Below, piece by piece: positions 25,501 through 33,685 of a DNA stretch of 64,000 nucleotides. The stretch comes from Dysidea avara (Eukaryota > Porifera > Demospongiae > Dictyoceratida > Dysideidae), in the NCBI RefSeq assembly GCF_963678975.1, contig NC_089276.1, forward strand, positions 19,528,726-19,592,725, written 5' to 3'. Both the position numbers and the translations under genes were made by a program. Under the pieces are notes generated by a model. It saw only the letters and a program-made list of their open reading frames with translations. It was not told the DNA's origin and searched no databases. The first letter of the stretch is position 1. Each line of letters starts with the position of its first letter.

Positions 25501-28500
25501 CATCAGATGGTTTGATGTTAATAATGTTCAAATTACCATCATTGATGACATAATGGTCATTTGGAACAATAGTTCCATGATTTTTTGTCCAGGTGTATTT
25601 TATTTTATAACCAACTGCCTTACATTGTAGAGTAAGATTGAAGTTGTTAGTGTAGAGCTCAATTACTTGGTTTTCTGGATGGTGAGTTATGTTTGGAGCA
25701 GGAACAACTAATGGAAAAGTACATGACATATAAAGTAACAACGAGTCTCTTATTATGGACTGAACAAGCAGACAAATGCTGAAGTAAAAGTACACTAAGT
25801 TTTAAATAATGCACACTTACACATCTAACTAGAAAGAATGGTGCTTCTCAATTCTCATGCATAAACAATCGCATATGTAGCACAAAGGTATGATAATGAC
25901 AAAGTGTAAGTAATGTGAATTACAAAAATGTAATATACACATACGTAACGTATACTCATATCATGAAGCATGTGTGACTTACTATTTTCACACCATCATC
26001 CCTACACCTTATTGAAAATTTCTAGTTCAATTCATTAAATGCATTTTATTGTAATAGTTGTTTAAAGAACTTTACATGTGTGACACCAAGCAAAAGTGTA
26101 TACTTTACTGTACTATATGAACCTTCAAAGCTTAACAAAGTACAGTTACTGTATGACAGTAAGTGGCACCACGTGCTTTATAGCATGTCAACAACCCTCA
26201 GGACAGCTGAGCACTGCAACATAATGGGAGGGGGGAGGGAGAACTCAATAGTCATCAGCTTAGTCTACAGAATATTAACTACCATTGTTACACTGAACAT
26301 AACATAACAGGCTTGTTGTAAACTACAAGGCAGATGAAACACTACCACTAGTGATAATGTGCACCTGGACTATTCACACTTACCTGCATACTGTCAACAT
26401 GTGTAAGTGAACCACCAGTATAAGTATACTAACATGTTGGCACATTTTATACATTGCATGGGCTTCAATCCAATAGAATGTTCCATAAATACTTTAAATC
26501 ACTACATTGCTTTTGCCATACATAGAACAAAACACTCAGCACTTGGTCTCAATGGCAATAAAGCACTCACCTTTGCTGCATGATTTATTAGCATCTTAGT
26601 CATGCTTTATTTCCTGTAAAGTACTTGCGGAAAAACTTTAACATAATTATGGACAGAAATATTTAGCTGCTTTTCTATTATTCTCACAACTAGGCCTGTA
26701 CTTTCATGACAAAGTGATAAATAATATGTGTCTACAAGTGGTAAAGTGTCTACAAGTGGCAAAGTGCCCACAAGTGACTCGATGAGTGGAAGTGTCTTTC
26801 AAAGTGAAGAAGGTTGCTTGGTCATATTAAGTAGTGACTGAAACAACTATAGTTTGTTTGTAAGTTAATACATTAACTACAGTAAAAGAAGACATTATGT
26901 AGTTGTGGTAAGAAATATTCAGACAAAGAACAGCAATAATTTTTGTGTAGATCACGACACACGGTAGTGTGTCGTGCGGCCCAAGAAGCCGGCGCGCCAC
27001 ACCGTGAGTATATTGACAGGAAGAACGAAAACGTCATTTTCACACCTTTGTATCTCAGTGATCACTTATCTGATTGGAACCAAACTTGCTACACAGTTGC
27101 CCGCCAGCCAAGGGAGTCTACATTCCAAATTGGAAGGAAATCGCTCCAGCCATTTCCGAGATACGAGCTGCCAAAGTTTCGTTTTTTTTTCTTTCTTTCT
27201 TCTTCTTCGTCTTTTCGCACACTTGCAAAAATTGCTATAACACGCAAACGCGTACTCCGATCGCCTTGAAATTTGGCACACAGAAAGGGAGTCCAAAGGC
27301 GAATCCTAGCATCAAATTTGGTACAAATCCGATGAATGGTTCAGGAGTTATGACCGATTATTCGCGTAAAACAAGATCGATTTGTTGTCACGCCTACAGG
27401 GTAAACCGCTTCATGGAATGAGTTGAAAATTGCTATGTAGATGGAGTAACCATCGTAGGAGTGCCTTTTGGTGGTTTGAAAGGAATCGAGATAAAGACCA
27501 CGGAGATATGACACAAAACCCAACCTGTGTCACAATTACGCGATCGATTTTTATGAATAAAAAAGTATTAGTTTTCACACCTGCTAGGCAAACCGCTTAG
27601 AGAAATGAGCTGAAAATCGGTGTATAGCTGGAATAATCTTCATAGAAAGTCCTTGCAGTAGTACAGAAGAATCGGATTACAAACCACTGAGTTATGATTC
27701 GAAATCCAACTCCGTGTAGCAAATGCGAGATCGAGATACTCTAATAGAACAGTCACCCTAATAGAGCATTCGGCTAATTTATTTACTCCATTATAGAATT
27801 TTATTACATCACAAGTTATTCTGTAGGGAGTTCAGCTGCAAACAGTTAATCTTATAGACAGTTCAGCAAGAAGACAGTCACCATGTGGAGAGTTAAGCAA
27901 ATATACCACTGTAGAGATTCAGAACATTACAAGTCACACTGAAGAAAGTTCAGCTATAAACAAGTCATGCACTGTGTAGAGAATTCAGCTACAATTAAGT
28001 CACTCTCTAGAGAATTTAGTTACACAGAATTCAGCTACACACAAGTCACTGTGGAGAGAGTTCAGCTACAAACAAATTACCCTTTAGAGTGATCAGCTAC
28101 AAACAAAACACTTTGCAGGGTGTTCAACTGCAACAAATCAATTACCTTTAGAGCGATCAGCAATAAACAAATCAACACAAATCTACCTGTAGAGAGATCA
28201 GCTAGAAACAAATCACCCTGAAGAGAGTTCAGCTACAAAAAATCACCCTGTAGAGACATCAGCTAGAAACTAGACACAATGTAAGGAGTTCAGCTACAAG
28301 CAATCACCCTGTAGAGAGTTCAGCTAAAACAAATCACCTTATAGAGAGTTCAGCTACAAACAGATTACCTGTAGAGAGATCGGCTACAAACAAATCAACC
28401 TGCAGAGAGATCAGCTATATACACACAAATCAACTTGTAGAGAGATCAGCTACAAACAAATCACCCTGTAGAGAGATCAGCTAGAAACTACACACAATGT

Positions 28501-31500
28501 ATGGAGTTCAGCTACAAACAAATCACCCTGTAGAGAGATCAGCTACAAACTAGACACAAAGTAAGGAGTTCAGCTACAAGCAAATTACCCTGTAGAGAGT
28601 TCATCTACAAACAAATCAACCTGTAGAGCGATCAGCTAGAAACAAATCACCCTGAAGAGAGGTCAGCTACAAAAAAATCACCCTGTAGAGAGATCAGCTA
28701 GAAACAAATCACCCTGAAGAGAGGTCAGCTACAAAAAAATCACCCTGTAGAGAGATCAGCTACAAACAAATTGCCCTGTAGAGAGATCGGCTACAAACAA
28801 ATCAACCTGCAGAGAGATCAGCTACACACAAATCAACTTGTAGAGAGTTCAGCTACAAACAAATTACCCTGTAGAGAGATCGGCTACAAACAAATCAGCC
28901 TGTAGAGAGTTCAGCTAAAACAAATCAACCTGCAGAGAGATCAACTACAAACAAATCACCTTATAGAGAGTTCAGCTACAAACAAATTACCCTATAGAGA
29001 GATCGGCTACAAACAAATCAACCTGCAGAGAGATCAGCTACACACAAATCAACTTGTAGAGAGATCAATTACAAACAAATCACCCTGTAGAGAGATCAGC
29101 TAGAAACTACACACAATGTAAGGAGTTCAGCTACAAATAAATCACCTTATAGAGAGTTCAGCTACAAACACATCACTCTGTAGAGAGATCAGCTAGAAAC
29201 TGGACACAATGTAAGGAGTTCAGCTACAAGCAAATCACCCTTTAGTGAGTTCAGCTACAAACAAATCAACCTGCAGTGAGATCACCTACAAAAAAGCACC
29301 TTGTACAGAGTTCAGCTACAAACAAATTACCCTGTAGAGAGATCGGCTACAAACAAATCAACCAGTAGAAAGATCAGCTACACACAAATCAACTTGTAGA
29401 GAGATCAGCTACAAACAAATCACCCTGTAGAGAGATCAGCTAGAAACTAGTCACAATGTAAGGAGTTCAGCTACAAGTAAATCACCCTGTAGAGAGTTCA
29501 GCTAAAACAAATCAACCTGCAGAGAGATCAGCTACAAATAAATCACTTTATAGACAGTTCAGCTACAAACAAATTACCTTGTAGAGAGATCGGCTGCAAA
29601 TTAATCAACCTGCAGAGAGATCAGCTACACACAAATCAACTTGTAGAGAGATCAGCTACAAACAAATCACCCTGTAGAGAGATCAGCTAGAAACTAGATA
29701 CAATGCAAGGAGTTCAGCTACAAGCAAAGTGAGTTCAGCTACAAACAAATCAACCTGCAGTGAGATCACCCCCAAAAACGCACTTGTACAGAGTTCAGTT
29801 ACAAACAAATCACCCTGTAGAGAGATCAGGTAGAAGAATTCACCTTGTAGAGAGTTCAGCAACAAAGAAACCACCATGTAGAGAGTTCAGCTGCAAACAA
29901 ATCACCCAGTAGAAAGATCAGCTAGAAGAAGTTACCTTGTAGAGAGTTCAGTTACAAAGAAACCATCATATAGAGAGTTCAGCTACAAAGAAATTACCCC
30001 GTAGAGAGATCAGCTAGAAGAAGTCACCTTGTAAAGAGTTTAGCTACAAAGAAACCATCATGTACAGAGTTCAGCTACAAAGAAACCACCTGTACAGAAT
30101 TCAACTACAAACAAATCACCCTGTATAGAGATCAGCTAGAAGAAGTTACCTTGTAGATAGTTCAGCTACAACAATTCACCCTGTAGAAAGATCAGCTAGA
30201 AGAAGTCACCTTGTAGAGTGTTTAGTTACAAAGAAACCATCATGTAGAGAGTTCAGCTGCAAACAAATCACTCTGTAGAGAGTTCAGCTACAAAGAAACC
30301 GCCATGTAGAGAGTTCAGCCTCATACAAACCACCTTGTAGAGAATTCAACTACAACAAATCACCCTGTAGAGAAGAAGTTACCTTGTAGAGAGTTCAGCT
30401 ACAAAGAAACCACCATGTAGAGAGTTTAGCTGCAAACAATTCACCTGTAGAGAGTTCAACTAGAAACAAATCACCCCGTAGAGAGATCAGCTGGACGAAG
30501 TCACCTTGTAGAGAGTTCAGCTACAAAGAAACCATCATGTAGAGAGTTCAGCTGCAAACAAATCACCCTGCAGAGAGTTCAGCTACAAAAAAATCACCCT
30601 GTAGAGAGTTCAGCTAGATGAAGTCACCTTATAGAGAGTTCAGCTATAAAGAAACCATCATGTAGAGAGTTCGGCTATAAAGACACCACCATGTAGAGAG
30701 TTTAGCTGCAAACAAATCACCTGTAGAGAGTTCAGCTACAAAGAAACCATCCTGTATATAGTTCAGCTACATTTCAAGTCACCCAGTAGAGAGATCAGCT
30801 GCAAAAAAAATCCTGTGGGGAATAATGAGCATGTAATAAATATATCATGTACCACGGTAGTGGTACATAATAGGGATCAGGCAGAAATTTTTCAAAACAC
30901 TCTAATAGAACGCACGCCAAAAGCAGCCTTCCGGGCTTTAAATTTTATTTCTAAAACATTCTAGACCTTTCTTTTGTGTTTACAACACTAGCCAACAAGT
31001 ATTAAAAGTAAGGGAAATGGTTTTAGGTGTTTTTTAAAATTTTGAAAATGGTTAGATTCTCCATCTTCTTCTTTCTTTCTTCTTTCTTTCTTGTTTCGCG
31101 CGCCTACAGCTCGTAGGAAGTAGATATCAGCCCTAAAAACGTATGGCGTATTTAAAAAACATTCGTACCCAGGTCTGTGTGGTATTAAAATCTTCCCTCT
31201 CTAATGCGATTGCGAGATATAGAGCAAGAATCACTCTTCGAGACGCCATTCGATCGAGAAGCCATACAGATGATAATATAGAATTGTTTAAAATTCCATT
31301 GCTTTAGCTCACAGGACTAAAATGCATCAAGTTGTATCACACTAAACATTAAACATAACTATTGTTCACTGAAACTCGGGTTTTAGACTTCCTTCATTAC
31401 GAGACAGTGAAGGGGGTGTGGCCCGCACCTCGTCACTTAAACTATTACTGTACGCCTTTCGTGTATACTTTCTATTATATTCTTCAGCTGTTTACCAGCT

Positions 31501-33499
31501 AAGAGTCGACATAACAAGGCTTGTAAGCTATTGGAACACACTGGTAAATTTCGAATTGAAAAGGGGTGTGTCCCTTCCGTACGCGATTGAAAAATAAAAA
31601 GCGGGATACTCCGTATACTCAGCACTTTAATTGGAGTCGACCACGTTTTGTCAAGCGTGTGTTTTACTCGTGTTGAGATTTCGCACCGCTTCGTTGCAGT
31701 AAACGGTCACACTAGTGGATTTATCTACTCGTCAAAGGAAAGTGGTATTGTTTACTGTATTGTTAACTGTATTGTTAACTAATTGTTTATTAAACTTATT
31801 TATGTAATTGTTTATTGCCAGTTGATATTACAATGGGTTTCTTTATTAAACAATCATGTACTGTTGAACGTATATTTAAGAAGTAGTCCATGTGCATGGA
31901 CATGAAAAAAATCATGAAACTAGTGGGGCAAAAAATTTATTAATTTTCAACAAGTAGAATAGGGATCAAAGATTTGATTTTGAAAAAAACTGCGTAAACA
32001 AGAAGTAATAGGGATGATAATCCACAAAATTCTATGCATCATCAGTTCAAAGCAAGTTATTTGAATAGTGTACACTCAATTTGCGATTCCTATTTCAACT
32101 TGTGGTTAAATTTTGTTAAAATGTTGAAATAGGAATCGCAAATTGAGTGTACACTATTCAAATAACTTGCTTTGAACTGATGATGCATAGAATTTTGTGG
32201 ATTATCATCCCTATTACTTCTTGTTTACGCAGTTTTTTTCAAAATCAAATCTTTGATCCCTATTCTACTTGTTGAAAATTAATAAATTTTTTGCCCCACT
32301 AGTGTATATAAATTGTATAATTACTAATAAAATCAAAAATAATTGAAGTACTAAAATTCTTCTTTAAGTTCTTTTCTTCTTCCTGTGGTAAAGAAAAAAA
32401 CACATGGGTTAAAAAAGCCCCAAAGCCAGCCATAGGCCGGCTTTGCAGTATACAAATACAAAAAGAAGTGATATCTAATCAAAAACAGCCAAGCTGTAAA
32501 AAAAGGTGCGGCCCCCATAAAGGCCATGGTGAAAAAAGATGTGAAATCCAAGGTGGCGGCCAAGAAATGGCTGTGATGGTAGGTTAATGGTTACATTTTA
32601 ATAACGGCAATTCAGGTGAATTTTGTGCCGCTTGGTCTTGGCACCAAATTCACCTGAATTGTTGTTATTAAAATGTAACCATTAACCTACCATCACAGCC
32701 ATTTCTTGGCCGCCACCTTGGATTTCACATCTTTTTTCACCATGGCCTTTATGGGGGCCGCACCTTTTTTTACAGCTTGGCTGTTTTTGATTAGATAAAA
32801 TTTGCAATAAAAAGTCACAATACATTTAGTTGAAGATGTTATTAGTTGGATGACCTATATTCAAATACGTAGAAAGTTGTGTTTGTAATTACACTGTAGT
32901 TTTCATATGTGCCTCAGTTCCTTTATTACCTCTCAATCTCAGCACACATACTCTTGACAAGAACACTTGTCGAGGAAATACATACATACTAACATACAGT
33001 ACATGCCTTAAAACATAACATGTAATGCAGCTGCATGTAATAATTATGCAGTTACTAGCACTGAACAGATAAAGTGCCTACAATACTATTTTTACTATCA
33101 TACATAATTGCACTTACACATACATAATAGCAACTCTCTTACGTAATGTAAGATCAATGGTGGCTCTATTGCTCCTATGAGGCACAGTAAGTCCAGGTGA
33201 ACAAATGTATGTGCCACTGTATTCATCAATAAATTCAGGAATAATCAGAGTCATAATTTTCCCATGAGTATTAAAACTTGTGTATGGAACTCCACTAAGT
33301 GCACTGCTCAAATTGTTTACAGGATTTCTATCAAAAGTAAACCAATTAATTTTTTTGAATAGTCCACCTCTATCCATGATACATTTACAATCTATCATCA
33401 CATTTCTAGTATTGTTAGCTAATTTTCCTCCTGTGGCTGTCAAAGATGTTGGTGATGTAGGGCTAATAATACATCTGTTCTGAGCAATAGTATACAATG
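13312..33499 (-). CDS. Multi-Ig-domain gene, nine exons found (5' end missing)
   Basis: Nine minus-strand exons each encode one immunoglobulin-like domain: 33143-33499, 25426-25707, 25054-25332, 24557-24832, 24119-24409, 23291-23602, 17787-18071, 16750-17028 and 13312-13583. Every internal boundary has an AG acceptor and a GT donor, and leaves the frame in phase 1. Every internal exon is a multiple of three, so any of them could be skipped without changing frame. Most domains show the Cys...Trp...(D/E)xGxYxC signature. The final exon ends in TAA right after its domain, with no transmembrane segment or anchor, so this form would be secreted. A signal-peptide exon must lie upstream and was not found. 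Introns carry a pogo/Ulp1 transposon and two nested hairpin elements. It is probably a cell-surface or extracellular adhesion/recognition molecule; ligand unknown. Exon 33143-33499 could belong to a separate gene. Confidence 0.8.
13584..14729. other. Intron of the Ig gene, unassigned
   Basis: No further Ig exon or recognisable repeat end was found in this part of the 3.2-kb last intron. Confidence 0.4.
14730..14977. mobile_element. TA-flanked miniature element, TGTGACCGGATTTGCG family, copy 1
   Basis: It begins TATATGTGACCGGATTTGCG and ends with the reverse complement (CGCAAATCCAGTCACATATA). Pairing continues inward for about 25 bp (GGGGTCTTCCACACACATCC). Outer copies of TA suit a Tc1/mariner-type duplication. 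Relatives: 33686-33944, 60019-60272 and a partial copy at 55575-55749. Confidence 0.82.
15046..15600 (+). repeat. About 550-bp dispersed repeat with a 5' hairpin, copy 1
   Basis: It closely matches 33951-34490 in the same orientation. The first about 115 bp fold on themselves: GTTATACAACGGGCACGAG...GCACGTTGTATAAC, with a CTCTGCCTGATATAAACGC arm. The remainder (GGTGGGGAGAGTCTCACAAG onward) is noncoding. It probably represents a nonautonomous element; its outer limits on the right are uncertain. Confidence 0.75.
15601..16397. other. Intron of the Ig gene, unassigned
   Basis: It has short hairpins (TTCACCTATCAGGTGAGAG around 15805) but no exon or clear element boundary. Confidence 0.35.
16398..16660. 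mobile_element. Miniature hAT-like element, TAGGGATGCACC ends
   Basis: It starts TAGTGATGCACCAAT and ends ATTGGTGCATCCCTA, with internal CCGATAACCGATCCGAT-like repeats. The flanks share TTAGC (16393-16397 and 16664-16668), probably a decayed 8-bp duplication. Confidence 0.62.
16750..17028 (-). CDS. Ig gene, penultimate exon
   Basis: The exon is 279 nt (93 codons) and phase 1 at both ends. The acceptor is CAACTTTAAG and the donor GTATGTAC follows TTGAAT. It reads GPPIITDVSDATTVKEGDK, YFTCTVSNDV, NISWYNDKG and ISDDGVYTCRAYNHPE, a textbook Ig-like domain. An open frame in another minus-strand phase over these bases is a shadow. Confidence 0.9.
17558..17740. repeat. Diverged 21-bp tandem repeat in an Ig-gene intron
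   Basis: About eight units of roughly 21 bp begin GCAAAAGCAACAAATTCTATT-like. The array ends about 50 bp from the donor of exon 17787-18071. On the minus strand it is open and encodes a hydrophobic FAIEFVAFALKFV-like pattern, which is an effect of the repeat rather than a membrane protein. Confidence 0.7.
17787..18071 (-). CDS. Ig gene, exon encoding Ig domain (third from the 3' end)
   Basis: The exon is 285 nt (95 codons), phase 1-1, between acceptor ACCCGTAG and donor GTGAGAAA. It reads IPHFKEHPKPNVCRRNDKE, then VMNCEANGYVTIKWEKY, and ends EEDEGVYRCVATNDDGS with ISDNATITVY. An extra cysteine (NVC) precedes the canonical first cysteine. Confidence 0.9.
18640..19975 (+). pseudogene. Pogo/Tigger/Jerky-like DDE transposase, frameshifted
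   Basis: In order on the plus strand I read EEGKYALYHSNLAAVQHFSK and KESTIMGW (DNA-binding side), then AKYLDEMRKRKKRG and GRPLLIGQKHDKEVQEYL, then GGSIVLTKDWACYLLQQMHG, then INFDQIGLKCVPVGDW and MAKQGSKS. These are followed by SWDITCTPNHWANEESM, TLCLMDNFSAQCTDGI, VPANCTGKLQSMDISVNKSV and a C-terminal KHISAEWIVDAVHYIY ending at TGA 19973-19975. The three expected acidic residues are visible (NFDQ, LMDN, SMDIS). Several frameshifts and stops break the frame, for example after TIMGWES near 18800 and around 18960. The family match is from motif memory (DDE_1, pogo type) and is strong. Confidence 0.85.
20117..21313 (-). pseudogene. Ulp1/C48-type cysteine protease gene of the transposon, one frameshift
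   Basis: The protease domain reads SDKHIQFAQKLIKEQFPFIG, NRHHWIAVAIIG, VIVYDSLFPDIG, then, in a frame shifted by one near 20320, VKYLQVQAGIKDCGIFAIAF. The expected catalytic His (HHW), Asp (YDS), Gln (VQAG) and Cys (DCG) are all present. An upstream 141-codon frame (21313-20888) ends RRLNLNDRIIEG. Splicing it from 20912 to the GCAG acceptor at 20598-20599 would restore a continuous domain start (IIEG joined to CGDEASDKHIQ); its donor is a weak GTCAGC, so this intron is inferred. Ulp1-like enzymes cleave SUMO or ubiquitin-like tags. In transposons their role is not settled. The frameshift makes this copy probably inactive, unless it is a sequence error. Confidence 0.75.
22155..22255. repeat. 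Imperfect hairpin
   Basis: AAAAATACAGCAC, GGGGTGT and GGCTAATAGAGCAC pair with GTGCTTTATTAGCC, ACACCCC and GTGCTGTATTTT across a short loop. A related pairing is visible near 26530-26610. It is probably a small palindromic element. Confidence 0.5.
22500..22996. mobile_element. Miniature hAT element, TTGAAACCGGGTC ends, 8-bp TSD
   Basis: It starts CAACGTTGAAACGGGTC and ends GACCCGGTTTCAATGCTG. It is flanked by a perfect 8-bp duplication, TTGTATAG (22492-22499 and 22997-23004). GACCCGG repeats are dense at both ends. An internal TAGTCTC...GAGACTA mini-hairpin lies at about 22600. It has no coding capacity. It sits in an Ig-gene intron. Confidence 0.85.
23291..23602 (-). CDS. Ig gene exon, cysteine-rich Ig domain
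   Basis: The exon is 312 nt (104 codons), phase 1-1, with acceptor TATGTACTAG and donor GTGAGTAA. It reads PCPEMIRPPDNITVLLGKTA, FTCLALSHGVLIYDWNREDG and VEGSYCCRVSNECGSVTNC. Besides the canonical pair there are extra cysteines (PCP, YCC, NEC, TNC), so an additional disulfide or intermolecular link is possible. Confidence 0.9.
23795..23874. repeat. (CA)n microsatellite
   Basis: Interrupted CA repeats in the intron between two Ig exons. Confidence 0.9.
24046..24101. repeat. (CA)n microsatellite
   Basis: CA/CG dinucleotide run starting about 18 bp downstream (in transcript sense) of the donor of exon 24119-24409. Confidence 0.9.
24119..24409 (-). CDS. Ig gene exon (Ig domain)
   Basis: The exon is 291 nt (97 codons), phase 1-1, with acceptor TTGTTTTTAG and donor GTACAGTA. 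It reads VSLPVFSSHPNDMEVDVFNN, VRFSCEAVGYGIVALIWKR and NGYYAGEYYCIAENSAGRV, ending KTVKLHVQ. This is an I-set-like domain with Cys, Trp and YYC in the expected places. Confidence 0.92.
24557..24832 (-). CDS. Ig gene exon (Ig domain)
   Basis: The exon is 276 nt (92 codons), phase 1-1, with acceptor ATATACCCAG and donor GTCAGTGC. It reads TPDRPTVLISDPVVHLNRSN, VSMKCMPDRPDLNYVWEKRN and VKLEDSGDYRCTFSNSTG. It has the canonical DSGDYRC motif and possible N-glycosylation sites (NRS, NVS, NST). Confidence 0.92.
25054..25332 (-). CDS. Ig gene exon (Ig domain)
   Basis: The exon is 279 nt (93 codons), phase 1-1, with acceptor CATGTACTTAG and donor GTATGCAC. It reads PAPHIITHPTDTSAAAPFSG, FTCSVQAYGKISIEWEGKD and VTEDDVGTYHCVAWANQIG. 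It resembles the neighbouring exon 25426-25707 (shared PAPxI start), suggesting tandem exon duplication. Confidence 0.92.
25426..25707 (-). CDS. Ig gene exon (Ig domain)
   Basis: The exon is 282 nt (94 codons), phase 1-1, with acceptor TTTCCATTAG and donor GTGTGTGC. It reads VPAPNITHHPENQVIELYTN, LTLQCKAVGYKIKYTWTKNH and IKPSDEGRYQCTTSNTGGN. It has the canonical Cys, Trp and DEGRYQC residues. Confidence 0.92.
25708..26950. other. Intron of the Ig gene, unassigned
   Basis: I see no additional Ig exon. It includes a palindromic stretch around 26530-26610 and a short tandem AAGTG(T/G)C(T/C)ACAAGTGG repeat near 26735-26775. Confidence 0.4.
26954..26977. repeat. Terminal hairpin of copy B
   Basis: CACGACACAC-GGTA-GTGTGTCGTG is a perfect 10-bp stem with a 4-nt loop. 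It is conserved in copy C (about 59597-59620) with one arm mutated. Confidence 0.95.
27810..30815 (+). repeat. 31-bp minisatellite of element copy B (about 3 kb)
   Basis: The units have the same consensus as in copy A: GTAGAGAGWTCAGCTACAAA plus CAAATCACCCT-like sequence. Blocks of several units repeat together (for example the AACTAGACACAATGTAAGG variant recurs), which points to higher-order amplification. The left part is more degenerate than the right. Confidence 0.92.
30846..32304 (+). mobile_element. Second hairpin-palindrome element (family 2), nested in copy B
   Basis: At the left, ATGTACCAC-GGTA-GTGGTACAT (30847-30868) is a perfect 9-bp stem with the same GGTA loop as family 1, preceded by ATC as in family 1. 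At the right it ends in a 385-bp palindrome (31919-32303). Comparison with copy C (about 56215-56255) gives the empty target: the sequence AATAAATATA is followed by T there and by this element here. Read as starting TC after A and ending CTAG before T, the limits fit Helitron-type boundaries. The body has one degenerate CTCTAATAGAACGCAC motif and a TTTCTTTCTTC tract like that of family 1. It has no coding capacity. Confidence 0.7.
31919..32303. repeat. Perfect 181-bp inverted repeat with 23-bp spacer
   Basis: Arms 31919-32099 and 32123-32303 are exact reverse complements by eye over all 181 bp. The outer end is ACTAGTGGGGCAAAA. Inside lie GAATAGGGATCAAAGATT, TGCATCATCAGTTC and GAATAGTGTACACTC. 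The spacer is AT-rich. A transcript would form a very long double-stranded hairpin. Confidence 0.97.
32473..32796. repeat. Long terminal palindrome module, copy B
   Basis: The arms match those at 1503-1831 and 55750-56077. The 10-nt loop, however, reads GCTTGGTCTT, the reverse complement of the loop in copies A and C. Confidence 0.9.
33143..33499 (-). CDS. Ig gene, most 5' exon found (Ig-like domain)
   Basis: The exon is 357 nt (119 codons), phase 1-1, with acceptor ATACCCTTACAG and donor GTAAGAGA. It reads YTIAQNRCIISPTSPTSLTA, NVMIDCKCIMDRGG, INWFTFDRNPVNN and PEFIDEYSGTYICSPGLTV. It has the EYSGTYIC signature but is longer than the other exons and more diverged. It is separated from the next exon by a 7.4-kb intron holding the hairpin elements, so it may be the N-terminal domain of the same protein or part of a different gene. 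Confidence 0.78.
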
Positions 33500-33551
33500 C
33501 TGTAAGGGTATAAAAGAAAAAGTACACAATATCATTACAACCTGTAACTTT

Positions 33552-33639
33552 TAGTCTCGCCAGCCTGTATTTTTTCTTTTGACATTTGGTGAAAAAAGTC
33601 CGACCAAATGAAAAAAATACAGGCTGGCTGGCGAGACTA
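33552..33639. mobile_element. 88-bp TAGTCTCGC mini-palindrome element
   Basis: It starts TAGTCTCGCCAGCCTGTATT and ends AATACAGGCTGGCTGGCGAG plus ACTA. Nearly the whole length folds into one hairpin. The flanking 9 bp (TGTAACTTT and AGTAATTTT) match at 7 of 9 positions, suggesting an old 9-bp duplication. Relatives: 39764-39851, 49382-49487 and possibly 35472-35539. Confidence 0.78.
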
Positions 33640-33685
33640 AGTAATTTTAACTACAGCATGCATTGACTAATTCACAAAACTATTA

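Larger units (their letters stand above)
26951..32796 (+). mobile_element. Hairpin-minisatellite-palindrome element, family 1, copy B (interrupted)
   Basis: The left end is ATCACGACACACGGTAGTGT with GTCGTG completing a perfect 10-bp stem around a GGTA loop (26954-26977). A head of about 850 bp is shared with copies A and C, followed by the 31-bp minisatellite (27810-30815), the TTCTTCCTGTGGTAAAG bridge and the terminal palindrome (32473-32796) ending GATTAGAT. A second element (about 30846-32304) is inserted between the minisatellite and the bridge; copy C shows the uninterrupted target. In the reverse reading, the ends (A before TC at one side, hairpin near the other side followed by T) resemble Helitrons, without a CTRR terminus. 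There is no coding content. It lies in the intron between Ig exons 33143-33499 and 25426-25707. Confidence 0.85.

Noticed and set aside
26943-27421. Several overlapping 75-115 codon frames
   Set aside because: They lie in the head of the hairpin element; corresponding frames are not kept in copies A and C.
27810-30815. Regular repeats that might suggest a CRISPR array
   Set aside because: The units are contiguous and degenerate with no unique spacers, in a eukaryotic transposon context with no cas genes.
31919-32303. Calling the perfect palindrome an independent Tc1/mariner MITE because TA flanks GTGGGGCAAAA
   Set aside because: Not excluded, but comparison with copy C puts the end of the whole nested insertion at the end of this palindrome, matching the position of the palindrome in family 1. 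I therefore treat it as part of family 2.
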